From the NCBI RefSeq assembly GCF_022919715.1, contig NZ_CP095042.1:1612001-1676000 (forward strand): DNA of 64,000 nt, in the 5' to 3' direction. This DNA is from Agromyces sp. H17E-10. GTDB taxonomy: Bacteria > Actinomycetota > Actinomycetes > Actinomycetales > Microbacteriaceae. Position numbers and translations under genes: made by a program. This document shows positions 15,251 through 23,066 of the stretch, piece after piece (the first letter of the stretch is position 1; the number at the start of each line of letters is the position of its first letter). Below the pieces are notes generated by a model, which searched no databases, had not been told where the DNA came from, and saw only the letters and a program-made list of their open reading frames with translations.

Positions 15251-16624
15251 TCAGCCGCCCAACACCGTCTGCGCGATGCCGATCACGCTCGCGACGCTCA
15301 TCACGGCGGCGGTGATCCAGCCGAACGTCGCGGCGAGCGGGCCGACCCGGTACCGGCCCATGATTGTTCTGTCTTGCGCGATGATCATGACGATCACGAG
15401 GAACGGCGCCGCGACGATCCCGTTGATGAGCGCGCTGAACACGAGCAGCCCCACCGCGTCGGTCGAGAACGTGGCGAGCAGCACCCCGCCGACCGTGCCG
15501 ATGCCGATGAGCGTGTAGAAGAACGGGTCGCGGCGCGGCGAGTGCGCGAGGCTCCACTCCTTGCCGAGCAGCGCGGCGAGCGCGGCAGAGCCCGCGGTGA
15601 TGAGCACGGGAACGGCGAGCAGGCCCGAGCCGATGAACCCGAGGGCGAACAGCACGGATGCCGCGGGACCGGCGATGGGCTCGAGCGCGGCCGCGGCGTC
15701 GGCGGCGCTCTCGACCTTCTTGCCCTCGGCGCCGAGCGTCGCCGCGGTCGCAACCACGATCGAGAACATGACGACGACCGAGAAGACCATGCCGACGACG
15801 ACGTCGGCGCGGGTGTCGACGAGCCGGCGTCTCGCACTCCGACGTCGGCGCTGCTGCAGCGGCACCGGCTCGTCACCGCCTTCGGGCTCGTCGCGGAGCT
15901 CCTCGACGCGGTCCTCGGTCTGCCAGAAGAACAGGTACGGCGAGATGCTCGTGCCGAGGATCGCCACGATCATGCCGAGATACGCCGGCGACAGGCTGAA
16001 GTCGAGCCCGGCGAGGCCGCGCAGCACGTCGCCCCAGTCGACGTTCGCGACGATCAGCACGCCGACGTAGGCGAAGAGGCTCAGGCAGAGCCAGCGGATG
16101 ACCTTCGCCACGATCTCGAACGACCCGAAGAAGAGCGCGGCGCCGATGCCGAGCCCCGCGACCGCACTCCAGATGTGCGCGGGGCCGGCGCCCACGAGCG
16201 CCATCCCCTCGCCGACGGCGAGCAGGTCGGCGGCGACGTTCAGCCCGTTCGCGGCGAACAGGGCGACGAGCAGCAGCAGCACGACCCAGCGCCCGACCCC
16301 CGTGAAGCGGCTGCGGGCGAGCGCACCGAGGCTCTTGCCGGTCGCCGAGGCGGTGCGGTCGCAGATCTCCTGCACGGCGATCATGAGCGGCAGCACGAAC
16401 GGCACCGTCCAGAGCGTGCCGTAGCCGAAGGTCGCTCCGGCCTGCGCATAGGTCGCGATGCCCGAGGGATCGTCGTCGGAGGCGCCCGTGATGAGCCCGG
16501 GGCCGAGCAGGCGCAGCACTCGGCGGATGCCGTGGGGCTGCTCGGCGTCGTCGCCCCGTTCCTGCGGCTCCGCGGCGGGGACGTCCCGCCCCGCGGCATC
16601 CTCGTCGTGCCTGCGCCTGCCCAT
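15251..16624 (-). CDS. Nramp-like divalent metal transporter, divergent clade
   Basis: Integral membrane carrier of the Nramp superfamily (about 457 aa, eleven or so helices). The first-helix motif is GASDDDPSGIATY instead of the canonical DPGN, and the helix-6 region reads TSISPYLFFW, lacking the MPH metal-binding motif of true Mn/Fe Nramps. It therefore belongs to the divergent Nramp-related group and its ion is uncertain. A charged, Arg-rich cytoplasmic loop of about 35 residues interrupts the middle. Start at 16624 is preferred because GGAGG lies 4 nt upstream; an ATG at 16642 is possible. Confidence 0.85.
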   Translation of the reverse strand: MGRRRHDEDAAGRDVPAAEPQERGDDAEQPHGIRRVLRLLGPGLITGASDDDPSGIATYAQAGATFGYGTLWTVPFVLPLMIAVQEICDRTASATGKSLGALARSRFTGVGRWVVLLLLVALFAANGLNVAADLLAVGEGMALVGAGPAHIWSAVAGLGIGAALFFGSFEIVAKVIRWLCLSLFAYVGVLIVANVDWGDVLRGLAGLDFSLSPAYLGMIVAILGTSISPYLFFWQTEDRVEELRDEPEGGDEPVPLQQRRRRSARRRLVDTRADVVVGMVFSVVVMFSIVVATAATLGAEGKKVESAADAAAALEPIAGPAASVLFALGFIGSGLLAVPVLITAGSAALAALLGKEWSLAHSPRRDPFFYTLIGIGTVGGVLLATFSTDAVGLLVFSALINGIVAAPFLVIVMIIAQDRTIMGRYRVGPLAATFGWITAAVMSVASVIGIAQTVLGG

Positions 16625-16722
16625 CGCACCTCCTGCCGCCATCCGCTGCCCACGCTAGGCCGCGCGGTGATGCGCCCTCAACCGGTTGACGCCGTTCCGA
16701 CGCCCACCCCGGCAAGCCCATC

Positions 16723-16776
16723 GAGTCGCCAGAAGATGTCGTTCGTCGGCCGTGGAAGAGCAGTTTTCGGCGACTC
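16723..16776. repeat. 54-bp GAGTCGCC-bounded hairpin element, copy A
   Basis: GAGTCGCC at 16723-16730 and GGCGACTC at 16769-16776 bound a 54-bp unit whose interior begins AGAAGATGTCGTTCGTCG. An equally long unit with nearly the same left half occurs at 59771-59824. It lies just past the LigD stop on the minus strand and may act as its transcript terminator. Confidence 0.75.
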
Positions 16777-16803
16777 GGGGCGTGAGCCCGCGTCAGCGGC
16801 GGC

Positions 16804-19320
16804 TCACACCTCGCGCTGCACGTCGGCGGGCGTCTTGTCGGGCCGGAGGCCCCGCCAACGCGGGTGCCGGGCGACGCCCGTGCCGGTCCACTCGCCGAAC
16901 TCGATCTCGCCGACGAGCTCGGGGCGCACCCAGACCGCGTCGCGGACGTCGGTCGCCGGCACCTCGACGAACGGCGAGCTCGGCTGCGTGAGCCCGTCGA
17001 GGCGTTCGAGCAGCCGGTCGAGGTCGCGCTCGCGGAACCCCGAGCCCACCCGACCGGCGTACTCGAGCCCCGCCTCCCCCGGGATGCCGACGAGGAGCGA
17101 CCGAATGCGCCCCTCGCGCGTGCCGACCCCGCGCCGGTAGCCGCCGATCACGACCTCCTGCGTGCGCGTCAGCTTGAGCTTCAGCCAGTCGTCGGAGCGC
17201 GCACCGGGCCGGTAGGTCGAGTCGGTCCGCTTCGCCATGACCCCCTCGAGCCCGAGCAGCCGGCTCTCCTCGAGCACGGCCTCGGGCTCGCCGTCGGCGA
17301 GTGCGGGCACCTCGACGGGGATGCCGTGACGCGGGTGCACCAGGGCCTCGAGCCGTGCGCGCCGGGTTCGGTAGGGCTCGTCGACGAGCGGTTCGCCACC
17401 CGCTTCGAGCACGTCGAACAGCAGCAGGCGAACCGGCACGGATGCTGCGACCGCCGTGATCTCGCGGGGCCTCGTGAGCCCCATCCGCTGCTGCAGCACG
17501 CCGAACGACGGTCGGCCCGCCTCGTCGAGCGCGACGATCTCGCCGTCGAGCAGGGCGTCGCCGTCGACGATCTCGGGCAGCCGGTGCAACTCGGGGTAGC
17601 GGGCCGTGACGTCGATGCCGTTGCGACTGCGCAGGCGGACGACGCCGCCCTCGACACGGGCGAGCGCCCGGATGCCGTCCCACTTCCACTCGAGCGCCCA
17701 GTCGCCGCCCCGCAGCATGCCGAGCGTGCCGCCCGTCGCGAGCATGGGCTTCTCGGGCACCGGCCCTTTCGGTGGTCGAGGAGGCGCGCCAGCGCCGTCT
17801 CGAAACCCGGTGCCCCGCTGCGATGGGTTTCGAGACGCTCCTTCGTCGCTCCTCAACCTGCTGCTCGCCGCACCCTGCTCCTTCATCCGGTGCAGCAGCC
17901 ACGAGCTCTTCTCGCCGCTGCCGTCGGTGCGGATGAGCGCGAGCCGCACCCGGCCGAGCGGTCCGCCGGTCGCACCGTCGAGGGTGAAGATGACCTCGTC
18001 GTCGCGCCACTTCTCGGCGTCGTAGGTGCCCGTGTCCCACACGGTCATCGACCCTGCACCGTACTCGCCCGACGGAATCGTGCCCGCGAAGGTCAGGTAC
18101 TCGATCGGGTGATCCTCGGTCTGCACGGCGAGGTGATTCGTGCCGGACGTCTCGGGCACGCCCTTCGGCACGGCCCAGCTCTTCAGCACGCCGTCGCGTT
18201 CGAGCCGCAGGTCGAAGTGCAGCCGGCGGGCGTGGTGCTCCTGGATCACGAAGCGTGCCTCCTCCGGTGGTCGAGCAGCGAGCGACGACGGAGCACGCGT
18301 ATCGAGACCGCGCGACCCGGTCTCGAAACGCTCCTTCGTCGCCACTCGACCACCGGAGGGCATCGGTTCGGGCGTGCGCCCCGCCCGACGCATCGAGCGA
18401 TAGGTCGCGAGGGGGTCGTCGCCGGCGGCATCCCCGGACAGCCCGGCCATGGGGTCGCCGATCTCGGCGACCCGCTCGAGCACCTCGTGCGCCTCGAGGT
18501 GGCGCAGCCCGGGGTCGTCGAGCTCCTCCCAGGTGCGCGGCACGGCGACGGTCGGGTGAGACCGGCCCCGCAGCGAGTACGGGGCGATCGTCGTCTTCTT
18601 GCCGTTGTTCTGGCTCCAGTCGATGAGCACGCGGCCGGTGCGCAGCGACTTGCGCATGCTCGACACGATGAGCTCGGGATGGTCGGCCTCGAGGGCGCGC
18701 GCGAGTTCGTGCGCGACATCCGAGACCTGTTGCGACGTCTGACCGCCGTCGAGCGCCGTGTACAGGTGGATGCCCTTGCTGCCGCTCGTCACCGGCATCG
18801 CCTCGAGCCCCATGCCGGCCACGAGCTCGCGCACGAACCGGGCGACCTCCGCGCACTCGGCGAGGCCCATGCCGGGCCCGGGGTCGAGGTCGAACACCAT
18901 GCGGTCGGGGTTCGACACCGAGCCGTCGGGCGCGAAGCGCCACTGCGGCACGTGCAGCTCGAGCGCAGCCTGCTGCGCGAGCCAGACGAGGGTCGCCCGA
19001 TCACCCGCGATCGGGTACGTCTTCGGCCCGTCGGAGTGCTGGATCACGCCGCGACGTATCCACTCGGGCGCGTGGTCGGCGAGCGCCTTCTCGAAGAACG
19101 GCGCCTCCGGGTCGCCGGCGGTGCCGACGCCGTGCACCCAGCGCTTGCGGGTGATCGGTCGCCCGGCGACGTGGGGCAGCATGAACGGGGCGATCTCGGC
19201 GTAGTACGAGATCACCTCGCCCTTGGTCATGCCCGTCTCGGGATACATGACCTTGTCGAGGTTCGTCAGCCTGAGCCGCCGGCCCTCGACCTCCACGAGC
19301 TGCCGCTCCCCATCGGCCAT
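16804..19320 (-). CDS. ligD: ATP-dependent DNA ligase LigD (polymerase-phosphoesterase-ligase) with repeat-encoded linkers
   Basis: Three-domain NHEJ ligase of 838 aa that works with Ku on double-strand breaks. Residues 1-290 are the primase-polymerase domain, with metal ligands in VFDLDPGPG (D144, D146) and SGSKGIHLY. Residues 357-488 are the 3'-phosphoesterase (IQEHHARRLHFDLRLE). Residues 517-838 are the ligase with adenylated K545 in WKWDGIR, DGEIVALD and EGVMAKR. Residues about 321-353 and 489-516, exactly between domains, are translated copies of a dispersed genomic palindrome (18261-18359 and 17771-17857), making this enzyme longer than typical actinobacterial LigD. The gene is divergent from ku. 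Confidence 0.96.
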   Translation of the reverse strand: MADGERQLVEVEGRRLRLTNLDKVMYPETGMTKGEVISYYAEIAPFMLPHVAGRPITRKRWVHGVGTAGDPEAPFFEKALADHAPEWIRRGVIQHSDGPKTYPIAGDRATLVWLAQQAALELHVPQWRFAPDGSVSNPDRMVFDLDPGPGMGLAECAEVARFVRELVAGMGLEAMPVTSGSKGIHLYTALDGGQTSQQVSDVAHELARALEADHPELIVSSMRKSLRTGRVLIDWSQNNGKKTTIAPYSLRGRSHPTVAVPRTWEELDDPGLRHLEAHEVLERVAEIGDPMAGLSGDAAGDDPLATYRSMRRAGRTPEPMPSGGRVATKERFETGSRGLDTRAPSSLAARPPEEARFVIQEHHARRLHFDLRLERDGVLKSWAVPKGVPETSGTNHLAVQTEDHPIEYLTFAGTIPSGEYGAGSMTVWDTGTYDAEKWRDDEVIFTLDGATGGPLGRVRLALIRTDGSGEKSSWLLHRMKEQGAASSRLRSDEGASRNPSQRGTGFRDGAGAPPRPPKGPVPEKPMLATGGTLGMLRGGDWALEWKWDGIRALARVEGGVVRLRSRNGIDVTARYPELHRLPEIVDGDALLDGEIVALDEAGRPSFGVLQQRMGLTRPREITAVAASVPVRLLLFDVLEAGGEPLVDEPYRTRRARLEALVHPRHGIPVEVPALADGEPEAVLEESRLLGLEGVMAKRTDSTYRPGARSDDWLKLKLTRTQEVVIGGYRRGVGTREGRIRSLLVGIPGEAGLEYAGRVGSGFRERDLDRLLERLDGLTQPSSPFVEVPATDVRDAVWVRPELVGEIEFGEWTGTGVARHPRWRGLRPDKTPADVQREV
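17771..17857. repeat. Dispersed palindromic repeat R2, inside ligD
   Basis: GGTGGTCGAGGAGG at the left and CTCCTCAACC at the right enclose a perfect inner inverted repeat, GTCTCGAAACCC (17797-17808) with GGGTTTCGAGAC (17825-17836). The 87-bp unit is a multiple of three and is translated without a stop as the linker between the phosphoesterase and ligase domains. Confidence 0.85.
18261..18359. repeat. Dispersed palindromic repeat R3, inside ligD
   Basis: Perfect 15-bp arms CCTCCGGTGGTCGAG (18261-18275) and CTCGACCACCGGAGG (18345-18359) bound a 99-bp (33-codon) unit with an inner GAGACC/GGTCTC pair. It is read through in frame as the linker between the polymerase and phosphoesterase domains of LigD. 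Confidence 0.88.
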
Positions 19321-19346
19321 GCCCCCATCCTGCCCGTCTCAGCCCC

Positions 19347-19380
19347 GAGTTGCCCGGTTCTGCGCATATTCGGGCGACTC
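19347..19380. repeat. Inverted repeat in the ligD-ku divergent region
   Basis: GAGTTGCCCG and CGGGCGACTC form near-perfect arms with a 14-nt interior (TTCTGCGCATATT core). Its ends resemble the 54-bp GAGTCGCC elements but the interior differs. It lies between the divergent ligD and ku starts and could be an operator or a related repeat remnant. Confidence 0.45.
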
Positions 19381-19434
19381 GAGGTTGGGGCCGCGGGTTC
19401 CCACGAGGCATCCCTCGGGTGTGTACTGGTGGGT

Positions 19435-20388
19435 ATGCGAGCCGTCTGGAAAGGGGCGGTCACATTCGGCCTCGTCAATGTGCCCGTCAAGTTGTACAGC
19501 GCGACCGAAGACCACGACGTGTCCCTGCACCAGGTGCACGACGAGGACGGCGGGCGCATCAGGTACCAACGCAAGTGCGAGGTGTGCGGCAAGGTCGTCG
19601 CCTACCAGAACATCGACAAGGCGTACGACGACGGTGAACGCACCGTCGTCATCACCGATGAAGACCTGAAGTCGCTGCCCGCCGAGCGCAGCCGCGAGAT
19701 CGAGGTCGTCGAGTTCGTGCCGAGCGAGCAGATCGACCCGCTCATGCTCGACAAGAGCTACTACCTCGAGCCCGACTCGGCGTCGAACAAGGCGTACGTG
19801 CTGCTGCGCGAGACGCTCGAGTCGACCGACCGCACGGCGATCGTGCAGATGGCGCTGCGGCAGAAGACCCGGCTCGCTGCGCTGCGCGTGCGCGGCGACG
19901 TGCTCGTCGTGCAGACCCTGCTCTGGAGCGACGAGGTGCGCGCGGCCGAGTTCGCGTCGCTCGACGAACCCGTGAAGATCTCGGCGAAGGAGCTCGACCT
20001 CTCGAAGCAGCTCGTCGAGAGCCTCGTCAGCGACTTCGAGCCCGAGCAGTACGTCGACGAGTACCAGAAGGAGCTGCGCACGCTCATCGAGGCGAAGCTC
20101 GAGCAGGGCGAGGCGCTCGACACCGCCGCGACCTTCGGCGAGGAACCCGAGGAGGGCGAGGGCGGCGAGGTCATCGACCTCATGGAGGCGCTGCGCCGCT
20201 CGATCGCCGACAAGCGCGGAGGCGCGAAGACGGGCGGCTCCGGCACGAAGGCCGGCGGAAGGGGCACGGCGAAGGCGAAGGCGGATGCCTCGGCCAAGCC
20301 GAAATCATCCGCGAAGGCGAAGTCGTCGGCCGACAAGGCCGACAAGGCCGACAAGGCCGACAAGCCGAAGAAGTCGAAGACGGCCTGA
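19435..20388 (+). CDS. ku: Ku, bacterial NHEJ end-binding protein
   Basis: Homodimeric DNA-end-binding protein (317 aa) that recruits LigD. Opening MRAVWKGAVTFGLVNVPVKL and the CEVCGKVV segment are diagnostic of bacterial Ku; the core beta-barrel and dimerisation region extend to about residue 255. The C-terminus is a Lys/Ala/Ser-rich, disordered tail of about 55 residues with repeated AD-K units (DKADKADKADK), like the lysine-rich extensions of mycobacterial Ku that add DNA affinity. Start at 19435; TGTACT lies 7 nt upstream, so the mRNA may be leaderless. Divergent from ligD. Confidence 0.96.
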   Translation: MRAVWKGAVTFGLVNVPVKLYSATEDHDVSLHQVHDEDGGRIRYQRKCEVCGKVVAYQNIDKAYDDGERTVVITDEDLKSLPAERSREIEVVEFVPSEQIDPLMLDKSYYLEPDSASNKAYVLLRETLESTDRTAIVQMALRQKTRLAALRVRGDVLVVQTLLWSDEVRAAEFASLDEPVKISAKELDLSKQLVESLVSDFEPEQYVDEYQKELRTLIEAKLEQGEALDTAATFGEEPEEGEGGEVIDLMEALRRSIADKRGGAKTGGSGTKAGGRGTAKAKADASAKPKSSAKAKSSADKADKADKADKPKKSKTA

Positions 20389-20425
20389 GCGACCCGTGAC
20401 CGCCTGGCCCCCACCGGGGCACACG

Positions 20426-20603
20426 ACCAGGCACGGGTACAGGACCATCCGGTGAGCACCCCGGCATACGGCGGTGCCGGACAGCTCATCCTGCAAGTTC
20501 GGCCGCCTGCGCACGAAGCGCCCCGGCCACCAGGCACAGTTACAGGACCATCCGGTGAGCACCCCCGCATACGGCGGTGCCGGACGGCTCATCCTGCAAG
20601 TTC
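20426..20603. repeat. 75-bp imperfect direct repeat, two copies
   Basis: Copies at 20426-20500 and 20529-20603 begin ACCAGGCAC and end CATCCTGCAAGTTC, sharing ACAGGACCATCCGGTGAGCA and ACGGCGGTGCCGGAC; only a handful of positions differ. Copy 1 contains the inverted repeat CCGGCA-N8-TGCCGG. They fill most of the 341-bp gene-free stretch 20389-20729 downstream of ku; no coding frame with plausible codon use or start is seen there. Confidence 0.85.
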
Positions 20604-20674
20604 TCGTGATTGCGACCACGGCCGACGGGCAGCACGGCCCGAGGCAGTCGGCCTGCGCCGACCGCACAGACGAA

Positions 20675-20709
20675 AGCGCGCGGCATCCGATGAACGGATG
20701 CCGCGCGCT
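20675..20709. terminator. Terminator of the lipoprotein gene
   Basis: Perfect 15-bp arms AGCGCGCGGCATCCG and CGGATGCCGCGCGCT with loop ATGAA; on the minus strand TTTCGTC follows. It lies 20 bp beyond the stop of the leftward lipoprotein gene. Confidence 0.8.
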
Positions 20710-20729
20710 CGTCGCGGTGCGGAAGGTGA

Positions 20730-21173
20730 TTACTCGCCCGTGCACGCCTTGGTGACGGTGACGGCGGCGGCCTGGATGTCGCCGGTCACGGCGGCCTGCG
20801 CGTCGGCGTCGGCCTCGAAGGTGTCGTCGGGCGCCGTCGGGAGGGTCTTCGCGTAGTCTTCTGCCGCGGTGACCTTCTCCTGCAGGGTGCCGATCGCGGC
20901 GGTGACGTCTTCGTTGTCGGCGTACTCGGTGGCGAGGTCGTCGAGGCGCGTCGAGTAGCCGTCGAGCTTCTCGAGCACGGCCGCCTGCTCGGTGCCCGTG
21001 ATCACGGCGTTCTGCGCGCCGTTCGAGATGTCGCGCACGGCGACGCGAATGGTCTCGCAGTCGTCGGCGGCGGCGGTGGTCGCCGTGCCGTCGCCCGAAC
21101 CGTTCGACGCGCAGCCGGTGAACAGCAGTGCACCGGCGAACAGCAGCGCGGTAGTCTTCATGATTTTCTGCAT
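20730..21173 (-). CDS. Small secreted lipoprotein of unknown function (147 aa)
   Basis: Lipoprotein signal peptide with lipobox FTGC (Cys21), then a Gly/Thr/Ala linker and a mostly helical acidic domain of about 110 residues with a Cys in DDCETIR and another in TKACTGE near the C-terminus, which may form a disulfide. The ATG at 21173 has GGGGGA 9 nt upstream; a second ATG at 21161 is possible. I do not recognise the family. It is monocistronic with its own terminator. Confidence 0.72.
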   Translation of the reverse strand: MQKIMKTTALLFAGALLFTGCASNGSGDGTATTAAADDCETIRVAVRDISNGAQNAVITGTEQAAVLEKLDGYSTRLDDLATEYADNEDVTAAIGTLQEKVTAAEDYAKTLPTAPDDTFEADADAQAAVTGDIQAAAVTVTKACTGE

Positions 21174-21307
21174 GGTGGCAAGTCCCCCAAATCGAATGTG
21201 ACTCCAGAAGTCTAGTGAGGAGCGCCGACACGCCTCCACGCACAGATCGCGCCGCCGCCCGGCGCCACCCCACGGGCCCCGGGCGACGGCGCGGTCACGC
21301 CACCCCG

Positions 21308-22861
21308 TCAGTCGCGCTTCGGCGGATCGTCATCGTCGAGGATCGCCGGGATGCTGCCCGTCGGGATGATCTTCACCTCGCGGCCGTCGGCCGCGATGAG
21401 CTTGCCGCCGAGGTAGTAGTCGCCGTCCTCGAGGGCGGTGAGCTCCTCCTCGCGCACCATTCGGGGCGGGGATGCGACGAAGACCGAGGAGTTCTTCGAG
21501 TTGCCCGCCTTGACGTGGTTGAACAGGATGTTGAGCAGGATCGCCGAGACGGCCGCCGACGAGATGCCCGAGTGGAAGATCGTCGAGAACCAGCTCGGGA
21601 ACTGGTCGTAGAACGCGGGCGCCGCGATGGGCAGCATGCCGATGCCGATCGATGTGGCGACGATGATGAGGTTCATGTTGCCGCGGTAGTCGACCTTCGA
21701 CAGGGTGCGGATTCCGCTCGCGGCGACGGTGCCGAAGAGCACGATGCCGGCGCCGCCGAGCACGGCGGGCGGCACGGCGGCCACGACCCGGCCGAGGATC
21801 GGCAGGAGACCGAGCACGATGAGGATCGCGCCGCCGGCGCTCACGACGAAGCGGCTCTTGATGCCGGTGATCGCGACGAGGCCGACGTTCTGCGCGAACG
21901 CGCTCTGCGGGAACGAGTTGAACAGCGGCGAGATCATGCTCGAGAGCATGTCGGCGCGGAGTCCGTTGCCGATGCGCTTCGCGTCGATCTTGGTGCCGAC
22001 GATCTCGCCGACGGCGAGGATGTCGGCGGTGGTCTCGGTGAGGATCACGAGGATGACGATGAGCATCGACACGATCGCGGCGATGTCGAAGACGGGCGGA
22101 CCGAATGCGAACACGGTCGGGAAGGCGAAGACCGGCCCCGTGCCCACGTTCGAGAAGTCGGCCATGCCCATGGGGATCGCGGCGAGGGTGCCGACGACGA
22201 TCGCGAGCAGCACCGACAGGCGCGAGACCGCCGCGTTGCCGAGCTTCGAGAGCAGCAGCACGATCGCGAGCGTGAGGGCGGCGAGACCGATGTTGGCCAT
22301 GCTGCCGTAGTTCGCGGCCTCGCGGTTGCCGCCCATCGCCCAGTTCGCGGCGACCGGCAGCAGCGAGAGGCCGATCATCGTGATGACCGTGCCGGTGACG
22401 ACCGGCGGGAAGAACCTGATGATCTTCGAGAAGATCGGCGTGATCAGGAATCCGATGGCCGCGGCGACCAGCACGGCACCGAAGACCGCCTGGATGCCGC
22501 CGCCGTTGACGATCGAGACCATGGTCGCGACGCTCGCGAACGAGACGCCCTGCACGAGCGGCAGCTGCGCACCGAAGAACGGGATGCCGATCGTCTGCAG
22601 GAGGGTCGCGACGCCGCCCACGAAGAGGCAGGCCGCGACGAGCAGGCCGATGTCGGCTGCGGAGAGTCCGGCCGCCGAGCCCACGATGAGCGGCGGAGCG
22701 ATGATGCCGCCGTACATCGTCAGCACGTGCTGGAGCCCGAAGGCGAACGAGGTGCTGATCTTCAGCCGCTCGTCCTCAGGACGTGGTGCGTTCACGGTGC
22801 CGTCGCCGGCGCTTCGCGCACGGGTGGCCCGCTTCGTGATCTTCATGCTCATGCGACGCAC
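21308..22861 (-). CDS. NCS2 nucleobase:cation symporter (xanthine/uric acid type)
   Basis: Integral membrane permease of 517 aa, about fourteen helices. The NCS2 features are QHVLTMYGG in helix 1, the helix-3 loop FFGAQLPLVQGVSFA, TETTADILAVGEIVG in helix 8, and NSFPQSAFAQNVGLVAITG in helix 10 (the NXG signature). These fit the xanthine/urate subgroup rather than uracil. A 40-residue cytoplasmic C-terminal extension follows. The GTG start at 22861 is supported by GGAGG 4 nt upstream; ATGs at 22852 and 22846 are alternatives. Confidence 0.88.
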   Translation of the reverse strand: MRRMSMKITKRATRARSAGDGTVNAPRPEDERLKISTSFAFGLQHVLTMYGGIIAPPLIVGSAAGLSAADIGLLVAACLFVGGVATLLQTIGIPFFGAQLPLVQGVSFASVATMVSIVNGGGIQAVFGAVLVAAAIGFLITPIFSKIIRFFPPVVTGTVITMIGLSLLPVAANWAMGGNREAANYGSMANIGLAALTLAIVLLLSKLGNAAVSRLSVLLAIVVGTLAAIPMGMADFSNVGTGPVFAFPTVFAFGPPVFDIAAIVSMLIVILVILTETTADILAVGEIVGTKIDAKRIGNGLRADMLSSMISPLFNSFPQSAFAQNVGLVAITGIKSRFVVSAGGAILIVLGLLPILGRVVAAVPPAVLGGAGIVLFGTVAASGIRTLSKVDYRGNMNLIIVATSIGIGMLPIAAPAFYDQFPSWFSTIFHSGISSAAVSAILLNILFNHVKAGNSKNSSVFVASPPRMVREEELTALEDGDYYLGGKLIAADGREVKIIPTGSIPAILDDDDPPKRD

Positions 22862-22944
22862 CGCGCCTCCGAGCTCAGGGAGAATGCTTCAAGCCTCACT
22901 GCTTGTCCTTCGTCCGTGCCCCCGCCCTGTGTGCGAACATCTCT

Positions 22945-22973
22945 GTTTTCACATTACGGAAGTCGTTTTCCAC
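22945..22973 (-). promoter_or_regulatory. Possible operator region upstream of the NCS2 permease
   Basis: In the 205-bp gap 22862-23066 a locally AT-richer stretch has GTTTTCAC (22945-22952) and GTTTTCCAC (22965-22973) as direct repeats 20 bp apart, followed by TTCCACTGAGTGAA, an imperfect palindrome. This may be a regulator site for the permease. I could not match it to a known purine riboswitch or operator. Confidence 0.3.
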
Positions 22974-23066
22974 TGAGTGAAGACAAGTGAACGCTTGGAC
23001 AGATCATCTGTCAACCCCTTCGTGACGAACGGCTCGCGTGGCATCGGCCGCAGCGGCCGCTCGCAA

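Noticed and set aside
16804..19320. ligD as a disrupted gene because of repeat insertions
   Set aside because: Both insertions keep the frame with no stop, and all three domains have their catalytic residues.
20305..21273. A 322-codon minus-strand frame across the 75-bp repeats
   Set aside because: It reads Arg/His-rich nonsense antisense to ku and out of frame with the lipoprotein; no domain or suitable start.
22862..23066. Purine or xanthine riboswitch upstream of the NCS2 permease
   Set aside because: I could not draw a known riboswitch fold; only short repeats and an imperfect palindrome are seen.
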